From Archegozetes longisetosus (taxonomy: Eukaryota; Arthropoda; Arachnida; Sarcoptiformes; Trhypochthoniidae): DNA of 64,000 nucleotides. Under the pieces are notes generated by a model. It was not told where the DNA came from, searched no databases, and worked only from the letters and a program-made list of their open reading frames with translations. The translations under genes were made by a program, and so were the position numbers. The stretch is from assembly GCA_018873245.2 (NCBI GenBank), contig JAEMBT020000007.1, positions 4,585,129 through 4,649,128 on the forward strand. Direction: 5' to 3'. Positions 1-13,462 of this stretch are shown piece by piece (within the stretch, counting starts at the first letter, position 1; the number at the start of each line of letters is the position of its first letter).

Positions 1-1118
1 AAAAGGAGACTAACTTGGAGAATGAATCATATGGATTTAATCCGTTCAATAATTACTGATAAATTATTAATGATTTTAGTGAAATTCATAAAAGTTTAGT
101 TTGAATTATTAATTAAAATAAAGTATTAGTAAATTTGATTTTGAATCCTCTATAATAGCTTTTTAATGTTTTCTGTTTAAGCATTAATTATAACAAATTT
201 ATGATCAATTTATGCTTTTCTATTCAGGCTTATCGTTAATCAGAAAATACACTAATTTTAAAAACTTTTCCAAACTTTAGTTTATCGCATAATTAATCTG
301 TAATGAGTTTTGGAGAGAGAAAAAAGTAATACTAAATGTTTGAGATCATTAGTAAAATATAAAAACAAAATAAACTAATGGTAATAAGGTTTGGAAGTAA
401 GTAGTAAAATACTAAACTTTAATTGAATGATAGTTTATTGGAATTGGCGAATAAGCAATATTAAATGTTAAACTATTTTCCTATAAAGTATGAACTTATC
501 TCCTCAAAAGCTAATTACTATTTTACTACATTTCCTCAATTCCATTGATTTTCGGCTAACTTTACTGGTAATCATTCTGTTTTAATTACATTTTTAGGCT
601 CTCTTTAGGCTCAGTTGAGGCTCTGTTTGCAGATTAGGCAACAGATGCTTCTGCTATTAAATTATCATTAGTTTACTATTGCGCAAAAATAGGCATTCAT
701 TTGAAAAGCCAACTAATTTTTCAGTTTAAATTAATCATTTGACTAAATGTCAATTTAAGAGCTCAGAAGTACCTGTACAACCAACGTAGCCGAGCCTGTT
801 TTATAAGACATTTCACTCAGAGTATACCGTATTTATGTCGTTAACTTAATAACATTTAATAGATTTCTTTTACTGCTAAACTTGTTTCACTCCCACCAAT
901 CCTATGAAGGCCTCAATCGTAAGACTACTTTTACTGCTTTTAACTTTTCTCTAATCAAATTTCTGGTATGCTTTATGTCTAAGTAGTTAAGCCATTTTCA
1001 ATGTTTTAATAATTATCAAATGGAAAAGTGTTGTCTATGTATTACGCAATAGTGCGTTTGGTAGAGTTGCTGTAAGCAAATCATTGCGTAGTTATATATT
1101 TAGCAGCATGTATATGTA
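1..1118. other. Gene-free AT-rich stretch upstream of tRNA-Phe
   Basis: No open frame with coding character and no recognisable repeat family is seen here. The sequence is AT-rich with scattered A and T runs. The part just before the tRNA could hold external Pol III elements, but none can be identified. Confidence 0.6.
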
Positions 1119-1191
1119 GCCGAGATAGCTCAGTTGGGAGAGCGTTAGACTGAAGATCTAAAGGTCCCTGGTTCGATCCCGGGTCTCGGCG
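1119..1191 (+). tRNA. tRNA-Phe, anticodon GAA
   Basis: This nuclear tRNA decodes UUC/UUU as phenylalanine. The cloverleaf is complete. The acceptor stem GCCGAGA (1119-1125) pairs perfectly with TCTCGGC (1184-1190). The D arm contains AGCTCAGTTGGGAGAGC. The anticodon stem TTAGA/TCTAA encloses the loop CTGAAGA, with anticodon GAA at 1152-1154. The T arm carries GGTTCGATCCC, which is also the internal B box. There is no intron and no CCA is encoded, as expected for a eukaryotic gene. One oddity is the discriminator base (position 73, nt 1191), which reads G. Eukaryotic tRNA-Phe normally has A73, an identity element for PheRS. The gene is probably still a tRNA-Phe, but charging efficiency could be affected, or it may be a drifting copy. 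Confidence 0.96.
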
Positions 1192-1196
1192 CTTTC

Positions 1197-1201
1197 TTTT
1201 T
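1197..1201 (+). terminator. Pol III terminator of tRNA-Phe
   Basis: A run of five T residues lies six bases after the tRNA 3' end. This is the standard RNA polymerase III stop signal, and the whole trailer is T-rich. Confidence 0.8.
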
Positions 1202-4200
1202 CTCTAAGTAGCATTGAACTTGAAACTTTTTTCACTTTTTTTCATTTTTTATTTGTTTCGAATTATATTTTATATACGTAAACAATTAATCATTGTTAAA
1301 GCATAAGATTAATTACTTATATCACATTAGACTTGGTCAAATTTGAATAGACTTTAGTTTTAGTTTTTAATTAGCTTAAAATCAATAGACCTTAAAAGTA
1401 GATGATCTAAATATTAAAGCATTTAACTAATTAAATTATTAACCTAATTATTATAGATTTACACTAATGAATAGGATTGTATTTAAATTAGTTTTGTTCT
1501 TTTTTCTTATAAATTAAGCAGAAGTCAAGCAATTATTCGTGAGTACATCAAAGTAAGGAGTAGAAAAAAGTTAATTAAATTTTATTCAATGGAAGAGAAT
1601 GGAATGTTATCCCTATTTAGATTTAGATTTAGATCTAGATTTAGATTCTTTAGCCTAACGTATATAATTATAAAATCTACTTAAACACTAATTTCGTCAA
1701 AAGCACTGAACAAAAGCGATGAAATTTGAACGTTAAAAATTATAAAATATAACCATAAAAGGCAACAGCAACATACGCAACTGCAACATACGCATCAATG
1801 AGTTAATTTGTTTTTCACAAATGAAATTCGCATTAATTTCACTATTTTAACTTAAACCATTGGACGTTGCTTTCAATTTAAACAACAATATTTTTATTAG
1901 ATAACTTCAACTATATTCTCATTAGACAGCTTCACAATTAGAAACACTTTCCTAAACAAAACGTTTTAATAAAGCTTTTCAAATTGATTGTTATTTAATC
2001 GAAAGCAGAAAAGTCCAGATCTATTTTCATCGATTAATCAAATATAATTTGTAAGTGTCTGAATTGGTTCTTATTTTATAAAACAAATATTGATTTTAGA
2101 AAATGAAATTTGCCTTAAATGAAAAATTTATTTTTGAATGAGCTTAAAGTTCAACATATATACAATGCAGTAATGATTTTGTTGAAAGAAACCAAAATTA
2201 AACAACTTTTATGTGCAATTAATAAAGATCAAAGCGAGGATAATCTTATTCAAAGGCTCTTATTCTAATCTTATTTAAACCTTTACTGAAAAACAACGGA
2301 AAACTACTGAGTTATTTTCAGTTGTTACATTAGGTAATAACTTTGCTAACACTGACGAATAGTCAATTATTATGATTAGCGTTGACAGAGATACACATGT
2401 ATAACACAGTATAGTACATGTATCATATATCAGCTCATTTATGGGTCAGTGTATTTTTCTATTAATATCATCCATTTTTCTGTTTAGTTCAACCGAATGT
2501 TTTTGATAGACAATCGGTTTAAAAGTCTTAAGATAAGCGAAAACAGACCTGAACCTTGAGAGTTTGCTTAGGTGAAACAGAATAAAAAAGTTGGAGAAGG
2601 GCGACTAGGCTAGGCACCATATACTATATGAACGCTAAGTCAAAAGGCTAAGTACATGTAGGCTATACAAGTCCGACAATTTTTTCATCTATTTTGCCAA
2701 CGTTAATTATGATTGAAATTATCAGATATGACCCAAATTGATTAATGCATTCTATTATATGCCTTCCTTCGCATATCGCATGGTTTTCCCTCTAAATCAT
2801 CATTTTTCCCCAAATTCATGCAAATCACTGCACCAGTTCTCGCCATGACAATGATTTTGAGTGAAAACCTGACTTAAAATATGACTGCAATCAGCCATAA
2901 ATGCATAAACGATTCGGTTATCATGACTGGACTTCCGATGAGTCCGAGTCTACGCATCCGGCCGTTCATCAAATAAAAAGATCATATCCTATACTAATAA
3001 ATATTGAAATGGACCAAAACTGTCACCATTAATATTGTTGCACATCAGTGGAAAACTTAAATAGAAAAAGAGCCGGTCTGAATATAGTACAGAAATTGAC
3101 TGAAAATAGATGCATAGTTACGAGAAGAGCACGGTTGCTATGGTATACTCTCTCTCTCTCATCTGCATCGATTTAAGCTTAACTTCCAATAGTGACTAAC
3201 TAATTAGTCTAAAGGAGCCAAAAATTTAATTATCATAATATGAATGATTATGAAAAGACATAAATGTAGGCGTAATGGGTTAGTATTGTTTATGTTTCTT
3301 ACTTAATAGAAATAGTTTAACACTAGAACTAATGAGTGTTAGAAAGGACTGATTGATACGGTTCTCATTATTATAGCAAATGAGAGTCCAGTTTGTTAGT
3401 ACATAACATGCAGTGAAGTACAGAAATAGAAGTGCATTAGAGATCCATTTTGTGGCATTAGCTGCTTAAATAAGTTCGCTTTAATCCATTAGAAACCATT
3501 CACTTTCTCTTCTTGGCTGCCTTTCATAATAATAGCAATCAAACAAATAGCTCTATTATTAACGTTATTGTAATTGTTGGATATATTTGTTGCGCACTTC
3601 AACTCCAATTTAGTTTTCATTCATTTCTATATGTCAGATATCTCTTATTTATTTCTTTTTTTTTATTCTAACTCTTTTTCTTCTCTCAGACCTTCATTTT
3701 GAACATTTTGAACATTTTGATTGTTCTGTCAGCAGGTTTTAAGTCTAGACGCAAATGTCAACATTAGAAATACTTTACACGATCTTATATAAGAATTAAG
3801 AAATTATTTAGTGACTGTTAATGTAAACTAAATATTTAATAACATTCTCATTAGTTTGATCGACTTATAAGCGCCTCGAAAAGTCATTTAATCAGACATC
3901 ACACTAAACAGTGAAACTCAGACAATAAGACTGATTCATAAAATGATTGCTTGAAAATACCACAGCTCAATTAAGACACATTCGCAATCCATTTACCTAA
4001 TCAAATCCAATACTTCAGAGGTTACCTTCCAATAGTATCAATCTTGTACTATTTACACTAGTTTTCATAGACATCGGGCCTGATATTTGGGTTTCATATT
4101 GAGATTGGTTTGTAAATTTAGGGTATTATAGGAAAGTGTCATTTAAGGGACAAAGTTTCTTTGTCAGACAACTCACTCTAGTGATTCGTGTAACTTTAAC

Positions 4201-4983
4201 TCAACTTAAGCAATTTCACAACCATTTATTCAAGCTTTGAAAGAGCTCAACACCATAAAGTCGAATGTGATACAAGTGATACTAGAGATGCTATCAAGTA
4301 ATGAGTCGGTCTAGAGAAACATGTCTTTGATTATAAGTTTATTTGTGATGTAAAGCGAATCAAATGAAATAAAAGTAAGAAGTGAACAAAATAGAAAGCT
4401 AAAGCAACATTTACGGTATATAATCTCTAATTCTATAATAGTATATAATACATTTGCCATGAATTGCATTAATTTATCATGAGCGAAATGAAAGTAATCA
4501 ACTCACTTTGTTATATTATCTACACAATACGCAGTCAGAGTTACTTAAAACTTAAATCAATTTCAATCTAGACTTCAATTCTATCTTCAAACAGTGTTAG
4601 GTATAAGTAGCAAAACTAGATTGTTAGAAGTTGTCATGAAAGAAGAATATAACTAAAGAAAGTGTTGGTTAGGCAATATTAGAGACGGGGTATAAATTGG
4701 CATAAAAGAAAACATTGTTTTTGTTAGAAGCTATTGGTTATATAAGTAGAAAAGAAGTTTGTACTTACTGTAACATTGAATGAGTTAAAGATATAATACT
4801 AGAATATACGCGTTATAATCATTATTTTGCTGCCATTGCAAATAAAACTCTCACATCCCAACCACACCCGTGGGTCATACGAAACGTTAACTTTTAGCTG
4901 TGATTTATGATTTTCTTCGACAAACCAAACGGCAAAACTGCTAGCATTGCTTGCTTAGTTATAAACTGCTATTACTTTCTATT

Positions 4984-4992
<9 letters not shown>

Positions 4993-5017
<25 letters not shown>

Positions 5018-5018
5018 A
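4993..5018. repeat. (CA)n microsatellite
   Basis: An uninterrupted CA dinucleotide run follows a short CT run and continues as an imperfect ACATACACAT tract to about 5033. Confidence 0.9.
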
Positions 5019-6979
5019 TACATACACATACACCCTTTTTATTAGATATTGTGAATATATGTAATTCATACATATATATCTTCCTTTCTCTGAACTGTTT
5101 CCAATGTTTTATATTTAGATTTACAGTCATAAAGAATAGAACTATTTATTTAAATAAGTGTCAAATAAACTACTATTCTGTGTAATTATTTCTAATCTGA
5201 ATTCTATGATAAATTAAGTTTACACTCTTTTATGACTCATTAGCGTATATGAAAGAAAATAATTAACTCTTATATAGTAATGAAGTTGAGGATTTGGAGC
5301 ACTATTTAGTTGTTTCTAAACGAGTTATCAAAGTTTGACATATACTTTAGCATAACTAAAATGATTGAGAAAATTAAGGTCTAGATCAGTAGTTGACTCA
5401 CAAAATAAATTCGAGTCTCTAGCAGAAAAAGGTTGACTCTCTTTAAAATAGTAACTTCCCAGAAAAGGCATTTTCATAATTAGAGGGATTTAGTTTATAT
5501 TTTGAGGTATCGCTAAATCTCTATTTGTACTCAACTTAAGTGCACTTTTCTGGTGAGAAGCAATAAAACTAATGTTCGGGATCAAGTATGATATGCAGCA
5601 TCCAAAAAACGTGAATGGCGAGAAATGACGCAGGATGAATGTGCAGAATAAAATAAAATATCACTGAACAAAATGTTAGGTTATTATAGTAATAGCCCAG
5701 AAAAAAGCCCACAAACAAATAAAGAATGAAAAAACTCAGTATAAACCGAATTGCCATTTTGTAAAAATTTAAGTATAATCGAAACAATGGCTCCACATTT
5801 CAGGCTTTACTTATATAAGTAGTTTATGTAAGTTTATTCTCTCACAAATCCATTCTGTGATTTATCTAGACTTTGATGCATGACTAGGGATATGCTCAAA
5901 AACCTATCTTCGAGATAAAAAATGAATAACAAGTTGGATTTTCGGTTAAATTTCGATTAACCTCTGTTAAATTCCATCAAATTCAGTTGAATCTCTCCTA
6001 AATTTTTATAAATCTTACACTTTGGACAAATTAAAATAAAAATAAAAACCTTTTAAAGATTAATCTTCTTGACTACAATCTATTTTTTCTCATCTGGTTT
6101 CGAGTGTTATGTTTTGGTAATAGTTTTGATTTTAAGCCTTTCAAATGTATGTTTGTTATTCTGTTTTGTTCAGTTTCGTGTCTGGAAGCGATGAAAGCTT
6201 TATTCCTGTAGTGATACAACTGACTCGTAAATGCAATTCTGATCGTATGAATTTGCAATCGTTTAGTATGACATCACGCGAACTGAATTACGGCTTTTTA
6301 TATGAAATGAGTGAAGCGCAACATTGCTGCTAAAATCTTCAGCACAATAACTATCAATTTCACAGCTTTATTATCAAAGGATCCAATGGTTTCACACCAG
6401 TTGATAAAGAGTTGAACATGAAAATTTCAATTGACAATCAGTTTTGACGATATCAAGTCTACCCTCTATTTGTCTTATATTAAGCGATTGCATTTCATTG
6501 ATTGAAGTATATATTCTCTAAAAGCTTCAAATTATTTAAAACTAACTTTTTTTTGGCTAAGTTCCATTGCTTTCAATATATTGTTTAGGAGAAAGCCTTA
6601 TATCGATTTCGGAATAACTTTTATCCGAGAAGTCGTTTTAGAACTTGATATAATATTGGCCGAACTCGTGGATCTGAATTTGTGAGCCATAGCTTTTGTT
6701 GGCGTGAAGTTTAGCTAAAATGTTGGGCAGAAGTAATCCTTTTGGTTTGACTTGCTGTGAAGTCAGATCTAGTATTCATTTATTTATTTTTTTGGGAATA
6801 ACTCAACAGCTATTGTGCTATTTATTCAGTGCTATCGCACAAAATTGTTTATGTAAATTCAGAATAAAGAACCAGAAGAATAATGATATGGCTAATGTTA
6901 ACTATTTATGATAATCGAAGCAAACTCTACAGTATGTGGTATGACATTAAACTTTCATCTAATACTAGTACATCAATCG

Positions 6980-7058
6980 TGAAGCAGAAGTGTATCTGTG
7001 AAGCAGAAGCCTATCTGTGGAGTAGAAGCCTATCTGTAGAGGAGAAGCCTATCTATGA
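6980..7058. repeat. Short degenerate tandem repeat, about 20-bp unit
   Basis: Four imperfect copies of a unit containing GAAGC(C)TATCTGT follow each other. The repeat passes through a short open frame, giving a repetitive peptide, but there is no other sign of coding. Confidence 0.65.
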
Positions 7059-8308
7059 GTTGACTATTCGTATTGTGGTTTTCACGATATGCCAAACTAT
7101 TTGATGCACAGTTTCCTGTCTAGAAAACTAGAAGAGTAGCAGAACTTTATTCTCTATATCCGAGATAAAAGTAGGTAACCATAAGCGCATCCATATCATA
7201 TGGTCATAATTCAAAAGTGACATTCATTCTTCTATTCATTAAAATAAAAGTTTAGTTTTCGGGAAAATCATTCTATTGATACCGAAAAATGGCAACTCTA
7301 TTTGTGCCGAAGAATCCCAAAACAATTATTGGAAAAACAACAAAAGTAATAATGATAAGAAAAATAGGTTTTCTTCTAAAAAGTTCAAAGATATTATTTT
7401 TCTAGAGTGTAAATCGTTTGAGAAATCCTATAAACCGATTACTAAGACAACTAGAAATTAGATTATTTTTTACTCTCTATCATATAATAGCACTCGTGAT
7501 TGCGTTTCAAAGTTTTTATCTGAATTATGATTGAATTTTGAAATATAGTATTCGTGGCCCCAATGTATAGCCCCTTGAAAAAGAATTGGTCAAATTATTA
7601 TTTTTGCAATCACAACAACAGGGAGCAGGAAGTGAAAATAGAGAGCCCAACTAAACCAATAGCTACTATGAAGTTTAGCAATGATTGTTGCAATCTATTT
7701 TACACACTTTGTCGCCCCCAACCTACTCCGTTTTTCTTCTTTTCATTGCTTGCTGCTTTATTGCTTGAAAATGTTGTGATGTGGAAAACGCTAATCGAAC
7801 ACTTACTTACATCACAGCCCAACTTGCATAATACACATTTATAATAACTCAAATTCTTATATAGAAGCTAATTCTTATATGTTCAAACTTTTTCTTATAC
7901 TTAATATTAATTCTCATATCATTACTTTTGTATAAGAAAAATTGTGGATTACTTTTTTGTATGGAAGCAACTAATTCTAACATATTCTAACATATTCTTA
8001 AAACTGTTACCAATTTCTAACTTATTGTTAAGACTGTAAGAATTGAGTACTAATGAAAGGATGTTTAATTCATGCATGAGTAGAATGGATGAAGTATGCA
8101 TAATATGCATAATACAATGTGTTGCTTAAAGAGTATTAACACATAATTAACGTACACCATACCATACAGCAAGTGTCCATTTTCTCTTTTCAAACAATAT
8201 TTCTTTGAATTAAGCCAAAGAAGAGGCAACAAAGTAATCAAGTGTTAGCTGAACAATTATGTAAAGTTTCTTTAATGTATATAAAAGCATAAAAGGTTTA
8301 AGCGAATA

Positions 8309-8312
<4 letters not shown>

Positions 8313-8362
<50 letters not shown>
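8313..8362. repeat. (GA)n microsatellite
   Basis: About 50 bp of uninterrupted GA repeat is followed by GT-rich and further GA-rich flanks. Confidence 0.95.
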
Positions 8363-8365
<3 letters not shown>

Positions 8366-8687
8366 GTGTGTGAGTTAGAGAGAGAAATTTAATTTTAAAA
8401 GTAATTTGCAGCGACTTAATTAACTCGTGCTCGTGTCTCATGTAATTATGTTGATATGAAAGAATGTAATTTAATTTAGCTCATGTGCATGTATGTGATA
8501 CGGGCTATGGTTATAGCTTTTAGGATTGCTCTCTTCTCCTCTTTTCGCTCTCCTCTTATGAGTCTGAGCTGAGTATGTAATCTAACGAGTCTTTCACTTT
8601 TGGATTTTTCAACCCACAAATTGTATTCTTCTTCACCAACAAAACTCTATGTAATTCCATTCATTTAATATATATATATAAATATAG

Positions 8688-8887
8688 AGTGGCGTACACT
8701 TCATGCACATCATAAAGGAGAATATGAATTAATAATTTTTCTAATTTCAAGCCATGATTTATAGTGAAAAAATCACTTTTAGTACAATAGCTGGTATTCA
8801 ATTGAGATCTAATCAAGATTGAAAATTAGATAAACTAAGAAAAATAATGAATCCATTGTCAACTTATACCATTAGAGCTACGCCACT
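8688..8887. mobile_element. Possible 200-bp element bounded by AGTGGCGTA / TACGCCACT
   Basis: The segment starts with AGTGGCGTA (8688-8696) and ends with its exact reverse complement TACGCCACT (8879-8887). The same 9-mer recurs elsewhere in the window in both orientations, including another convergent pair. Ends of the AGTGGCG type are common in hAT-superfamily elements. Against this, the inverted match does not extend past nine bases and I found no 8-bp flanking duplication, so a decayed non-autonomous hAT element is only a suggestion. Confidence 0.3.
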
Positions 8888-9510
8888 AAAAGTTTATGAG
8901 AAATTTCTTAGTATAGTGTTCAACGAGAAATGTCAGTAAAAAAGGTGAAATGGCGTGTCACTAATCTATGGACAAAGACGCTCCCAATACGTGATTCCGG
9001 ACCACTAAGTTTCGGGCCTCACTCTCGCACATTCTCTCTGTACTCTCACACACTCTGACACTGATGCCAATAGAGACAAGTCATTGATGTGTTCATGTTT
9101 GGGAGACATAGAGATTTTAATTGAATAGCTGATAGGCTGATGATGGTGGTCTCGAATTGGAATAGAGCCCTTTATTAGATGATTAAAGTACCGCATATAA
9201 ACTTAATTTAATCAATTTACTCGAGGGAAAACTGAAATGTAGCCATTATTTAGAGGTCGATTTGCTGTTAGCCTTAACGTGTTAAGAAAGCGTCTCCTGT
9301 TTTCGGTGATTTACTTTTAATTAAATTTTCTATTTATTATCCATTCAATATATTTTCTCATTTTATTCATTTTTCAATAGAGCAAAGTTTATCAAACAAA
9401 CAATAAAAGTAATTGAATTTCATTCAAATTTCTCTCTGTGACTAAAATCAATTAAAATCCTTACTCTTACAGTCACTCAATATTTATCGAATCGCTGATT
9501 ACCTAAAATA

Positions 9511-9700
9511 TTAGACAATGTATACAAAGTGAGAAGAAAACATAATGAGCACGTATTCTGGGGCCTCAGAGTAGGCATTGAGGAGGTGCTCGGCTTTCAA
9601 ATCGGAGATTGCACTCAAGTTCTTAGAGCCTTTAAGTGATGGCAAGACAGTTTGGTTCAATCAGATTGAGATTGGTTGGAAGGATAAAACTAGAAAATTC
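9511..9700. other. GC-richer island, possible exon or gene fossil
   Basis: About 150 bp at 9541-9690 is markedly richer in GC than its surroundings and is open in more than one frame. On the minus strand a frame from 9660 down to the stop at 9511-9513 includes the peptide SDLKAEHLLNAYSEAPEYVL with GC-rich third positions. On the plus strand one frame reads through FLEPLSDGKTVWFNQIEIGW before stopping. No frame has a convincing start or a clear splice-site pair, and I recognise no family. It could be an exon of an unrecognised gene, an old pseudogene piece, or chance. Confidence 0.25.
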
Positions 9701-10556
9701 GGATAAATGGTCAGTCGCTTAAATTGGATAGATGAATGTTCGCTTTGACTCTGCACTAGTATCACAGTATTTGTGATTAAAATAAGTAAAACCGATCTGA
9801 ATCTGGGCTCAACACATCAACAACTCATTGAACATGGATCTAAACAAAAATGAAAACAGCTTATATTGAAGTAAATAAACTTATTTAGAGATTAAAAAGG
9901 CAAAGGAATGAATAAGAGCTCTTAAAATTTCGTAATAAGTAGGATAGTGAAAAGCCAAAAAGTAGGTTTAGTGGATTGTTGTCCATTAGCGTTTTAGTTT
10001 ATCGTTGCATTAAAGTTATTCCTATCCTGCTGTCACTTACAAAGTGGTAGTGTTGCACCTTGAGCATTAGTTTGGCAAACAGCTTATTGCTAATTGAACG
10101 CCAACATGTTTTCCATTACTGAACTGCGAGACTTAAGCCATACACTCTCTGAGGCTTTTCTCCAACTTGCCAGTAAAGCTCTAGCAATACATGAATATTT
10201 TATTTCCATTCCATTAACGACAATCTGTAAATTCTGTATACATTGCCCTTTTTTCAAGCGTTTCACTCCAGGCATTATTAAACGTGTTTTACTATTTCGC
10301 TTATCCATCTTATTCTCCAATTTTGTTTGTTATTTTCAATTCTATTGCCTAATCATCAATTCTTTCCGTCATTCAATTTTCCGATTTACATTATTCTTTC
10401 AATTATTCTTTGTTTGTCATTAATTCTGTGTTTAGATATTCTATTAGATATCTAATGCATGCCTGCAACCAATCGTTTATTTCATGTCCCATAAGTTGAA
10501 AGTTAAACAATATTTTGATGATTTATTTGCACTCGAAAATTAAATCAAGTTTAAGG

Positions 10557-10784
10557 TACTGTCAAATCTAATAACCGTCGGTAGCGACCAGAATAATGGG
10601 TTGTGAAGACATGCTCTCCATCAGATGATAATATGTTGGCATATTAAAAAACTTGTAGAATATTCAATATAGTAATCAAAGCAAATTAAAAATTCAATTT
10701 GCCAATGATCTGCGTGACAGGCAGATTGACATAGCAACAAGCAATTCCCTGCTGCTATCGCGGATTATCAAGTTGTCAACTATA
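10557..10784 (+). mobile_element. MITE family A, copy 1
   Basis: A 228-bp copy of the interspersed family defined by long terminal inverted repeats. The 5' end reads TACTGTCAAATCTAATAACC and then GGTAGCGACC. The 3' end reads GCTATCGCGGATTATCAAGT and ends at TA. The middle holds the family landmarks CCATCAGATGATAATATG, TTGGCATATTAA, ATTCAATATAGTAATCAA and GACAGGCAGATTGACATAGC. The element has no coding capacity. TA at both ends is what a Tc1/mariner-type target duplication would leave. Confidence 0.85.
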
Positions 10785-12883
10785 CAGTCAACTAATATGA
10801 TTATGTCGTGTTAAAACTGTTTGTGCTTTTATCTGATTAAAGTTTAAGAGTTTGGTTGCGAAAGATAGAAACAAAAGTTTGCGTTGAAAATTAGATAATC
10901 GTAATAATAGTTGAGTTAATTATTAAGTTTATTAACTATTGAGGATATAGTGCGCAACAGTTCGCAACAAACTGTAAAATCTTACAAATGATGATTACAT
11001 GTATGACTGAAACAGACGAGTGATAATCGAGTTTAAATGATATTTGATTCCGTAAGATGTAATTGATATCTTTTAGAAGGAATTTATCTTTCAACTAAAT
11101 TTTCAAAAACCATTAAGCTCATGTTCAATGTTGAAGCCTTGAACTTTACTGAGACGTTTTTCGCCAGTAAGTCTCAAAGTGGAATAGGTTGAAAAGAAAA
11201 TTTTCGTTTCTTTTTCTCAGAACCATTACTTGAAGTAGTATTTCTGGCAAATATAATATGGAAAAGTGATATTGTTTTAAAATAAGAGGAACAAGCTTTT
11301 AACATTTCTTAGACTTTTAAGATTAACTAACAATAAAAACAAAATTCTTATCTAGTTATAATAGAATCTTCAAATTATTACTGGGTTTTAAGTCATTCAA
11401 TAGCAACTATAAAAATTGATTTACAAAACATCAGTTGTGTAATTATTAGTAACGTCAATACCTACTGGCTTATATCAATATGCCTTTCCATTATACTTTT
11501 ACCATCTCTTCGCGTCGTTTCGTAGCCGATCAGTAAAGATTTCCTAAATTCAATAGACAATTGTGTAAACCAGCAGAAACACTGACTAAAAATCAGTGGA
11601 AATATTGAGTAAAAATCAGTGAGATATTGGGGTGAAAAATAGAAAAATGTAAAAATGGAAAATAGTGGAGATAGTGCATAGAGTTAATGCTATTATATAA
11701 ATTGAATATGAGTTGATTGAGTGAAGGGGAGGTGAAGACATGAGTTGAAGTCGCGTTCAATAGATCGTTAACGAGTTTCACATTAGCGTTGATGAGCTTA
11801 AATCAAAATTTGGTGATGGTGTTTAACCACAGACCTCTTATCTTAGTTTGAGGACCATTAAGTTTGTATGGGGAACAGTTGAAAATTTAATAGGTTTTTT
11901 GCCTGTTTCGCTTAAAATAAGTTTAATATCAGTCTACATAACGCAATATTAACAAATTTATTTTGATCAAAGCTCTTTTTTACCCCAACCCAACAAAATA
12001 ATTATCTACTCCTCTAATGGTATTTTGATGCGCCAACTAAATAATTATTTATGTTCAGCTCATCTACTCATTTCACACTGATTTTGTCAATTAACCATTT
12101 TTTGCTACGCTTTTTCACATTATGCATTACTGACTTCTATTCAAGTTACAACTCTTCCATTTTTATGTTTTTAACTAACTTTCTGTTCAGATTTCACTAT
12201 TTGTTGATTTTTATTTTTATTTTAAACTAGATTAAAGTGCAAATAATGACAAATTATACTTAATTTAATATAAATTAAGCTATATTTATAACTTAGAAAA
12301 GTTAAGATAAACAAAAGTTAAAAGTATTAAAATTGGTTAAGATAACATATAAATCGATATATGGAACAGATTGAAGGGAAGAGAAATAGAATTAGATCAA
12401 TTACTTATTAATGATAAGTTGCATGTAGTAGTGATTCAATGCTCAACATGACAAACTTATAAGAGAGTTATTAATCTATTAGTTTTATTGACTTCTAGAC
12501 TCCCAATAGATTAATGCTTTGCAAATGCTTCATGCAATCTTTACGATAGTTACCATTATAGTTTAGTGTTGTTGTAAGATAACTTAGTCTTGTTGCAACC
12601 AAATATTTATATGATGTTCAAAAGCATTTCAAGTAATACTTATGAATGTATCAGTAACAATCCAATTCACATGATAGTGCCCGAAATTGATTTTATTGCT
12701 CTTATGCTCTAGCTAAGTTTGGATAAAGAGATGGTGTCGATCTACTGCTGGAAAGAGGGTTTCATATCATTGTGAGCAAATTGGTATGTCATTTGTGGCT
12801 GACTGACGAATATTCAGGGCTTAGCATGACAGCACACGTGGGAGACCTGAAACACATATATATATTACTATTAGAGACCTGGA

Positions 12884-12929
12884 ACACACACTCACACACA
12901 CACACATACGCACATACGCATACATACAT
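12884..12929. repeat. CA-rich / CATA microsatellite
   Basis: A compound tract of CACA and CATACG(CA) units with a few interruptions. Confidence 0.8.
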
Positions 12930-13462
12930 ATTACTATTAAATGCAATTTTAGTGATTCGCTAAAATAATTGCATTTAATTTATTCCCCTATTATCCAACA
13001 AATCGATCAATTATACCCATTATAACTATTATTATTGTCATTGACGTGATGTCGCATTTTTACAAATCCAATTTGAATGTATAGTTTGATGCAGTGCGAT
13101 AGTTGGCTAGCGTTTAGTGCTAGCAGTATGTAAGTAAGCTGAGCTGATAGAGTTTGCTTTTGGTTGGGATTTGGTTGGCTTTTAGTTCAGTTTTGAAGCG
13201 AGTGTTTGCAAAGCTTTTCATTAAGAGTATGGAAAAATCTAATTAATGCGAAAGCAAGAAAAAGCAACAAATTTTTGTATCTCATTAAAAAGCTTTCAAA
13301 TTATCAGAAACAATTAATTTGATTAATATTAATTCAAACAAGAGTTTGATTAGTTTATAGAGTTTTCCATAAATATAATCTATAGTCTAAGTAAATAGGC
13401 GCAACTATTTGAGATACCAATTAAGTCGGCCAGCAACAATTATTTACTTAGTTTTATATCTC

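Larger units (their letters stand above)
1202..8312. other. Gene-free stretch with short simple repeats
   Basis: No gene can be supported. Visible items are a TTTAGA hexamer run near 1618-1650, a paired GCAACATACGCA-type repeat near 1746-1800, a CA microsatellite near 4993, a possible but unrecognised exon at 6174-6333, and a degenerate 20-bp repeat containing GAAGCCTATCTGT at about 6980-7058. The short open frames here are hydrophobic or low-complexity and show no family signature. Confidence 0.5.

Noticed and set aside
2921..2970. Hammerhead-ribozyme-like string CGATGAGTCCGAG near 2936
   Set aside because: The core needs CTGATGA with a following GAAA and three helices. Here the first core base is wrong and no GAAA partner lies in reach, so it is only a small GGACT/AGTCC hairpin.
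5569..5796. 75-codon hydrophobic open frame on the minus strand
   Set aside because: It is Phe/Leu/Ile-rich as expected from AT-rich DNA, with no signal, splice or family evidence.
10090..10423. 109-codon + frame and overlapping 76-codon - frame
   Set aside because: Both strands are open over about 230 bp, but neither peptide has a domain or motif I recognise, the + frame ends in an AT-driven Phe-rich tail, and there are no splice or promoter cues.
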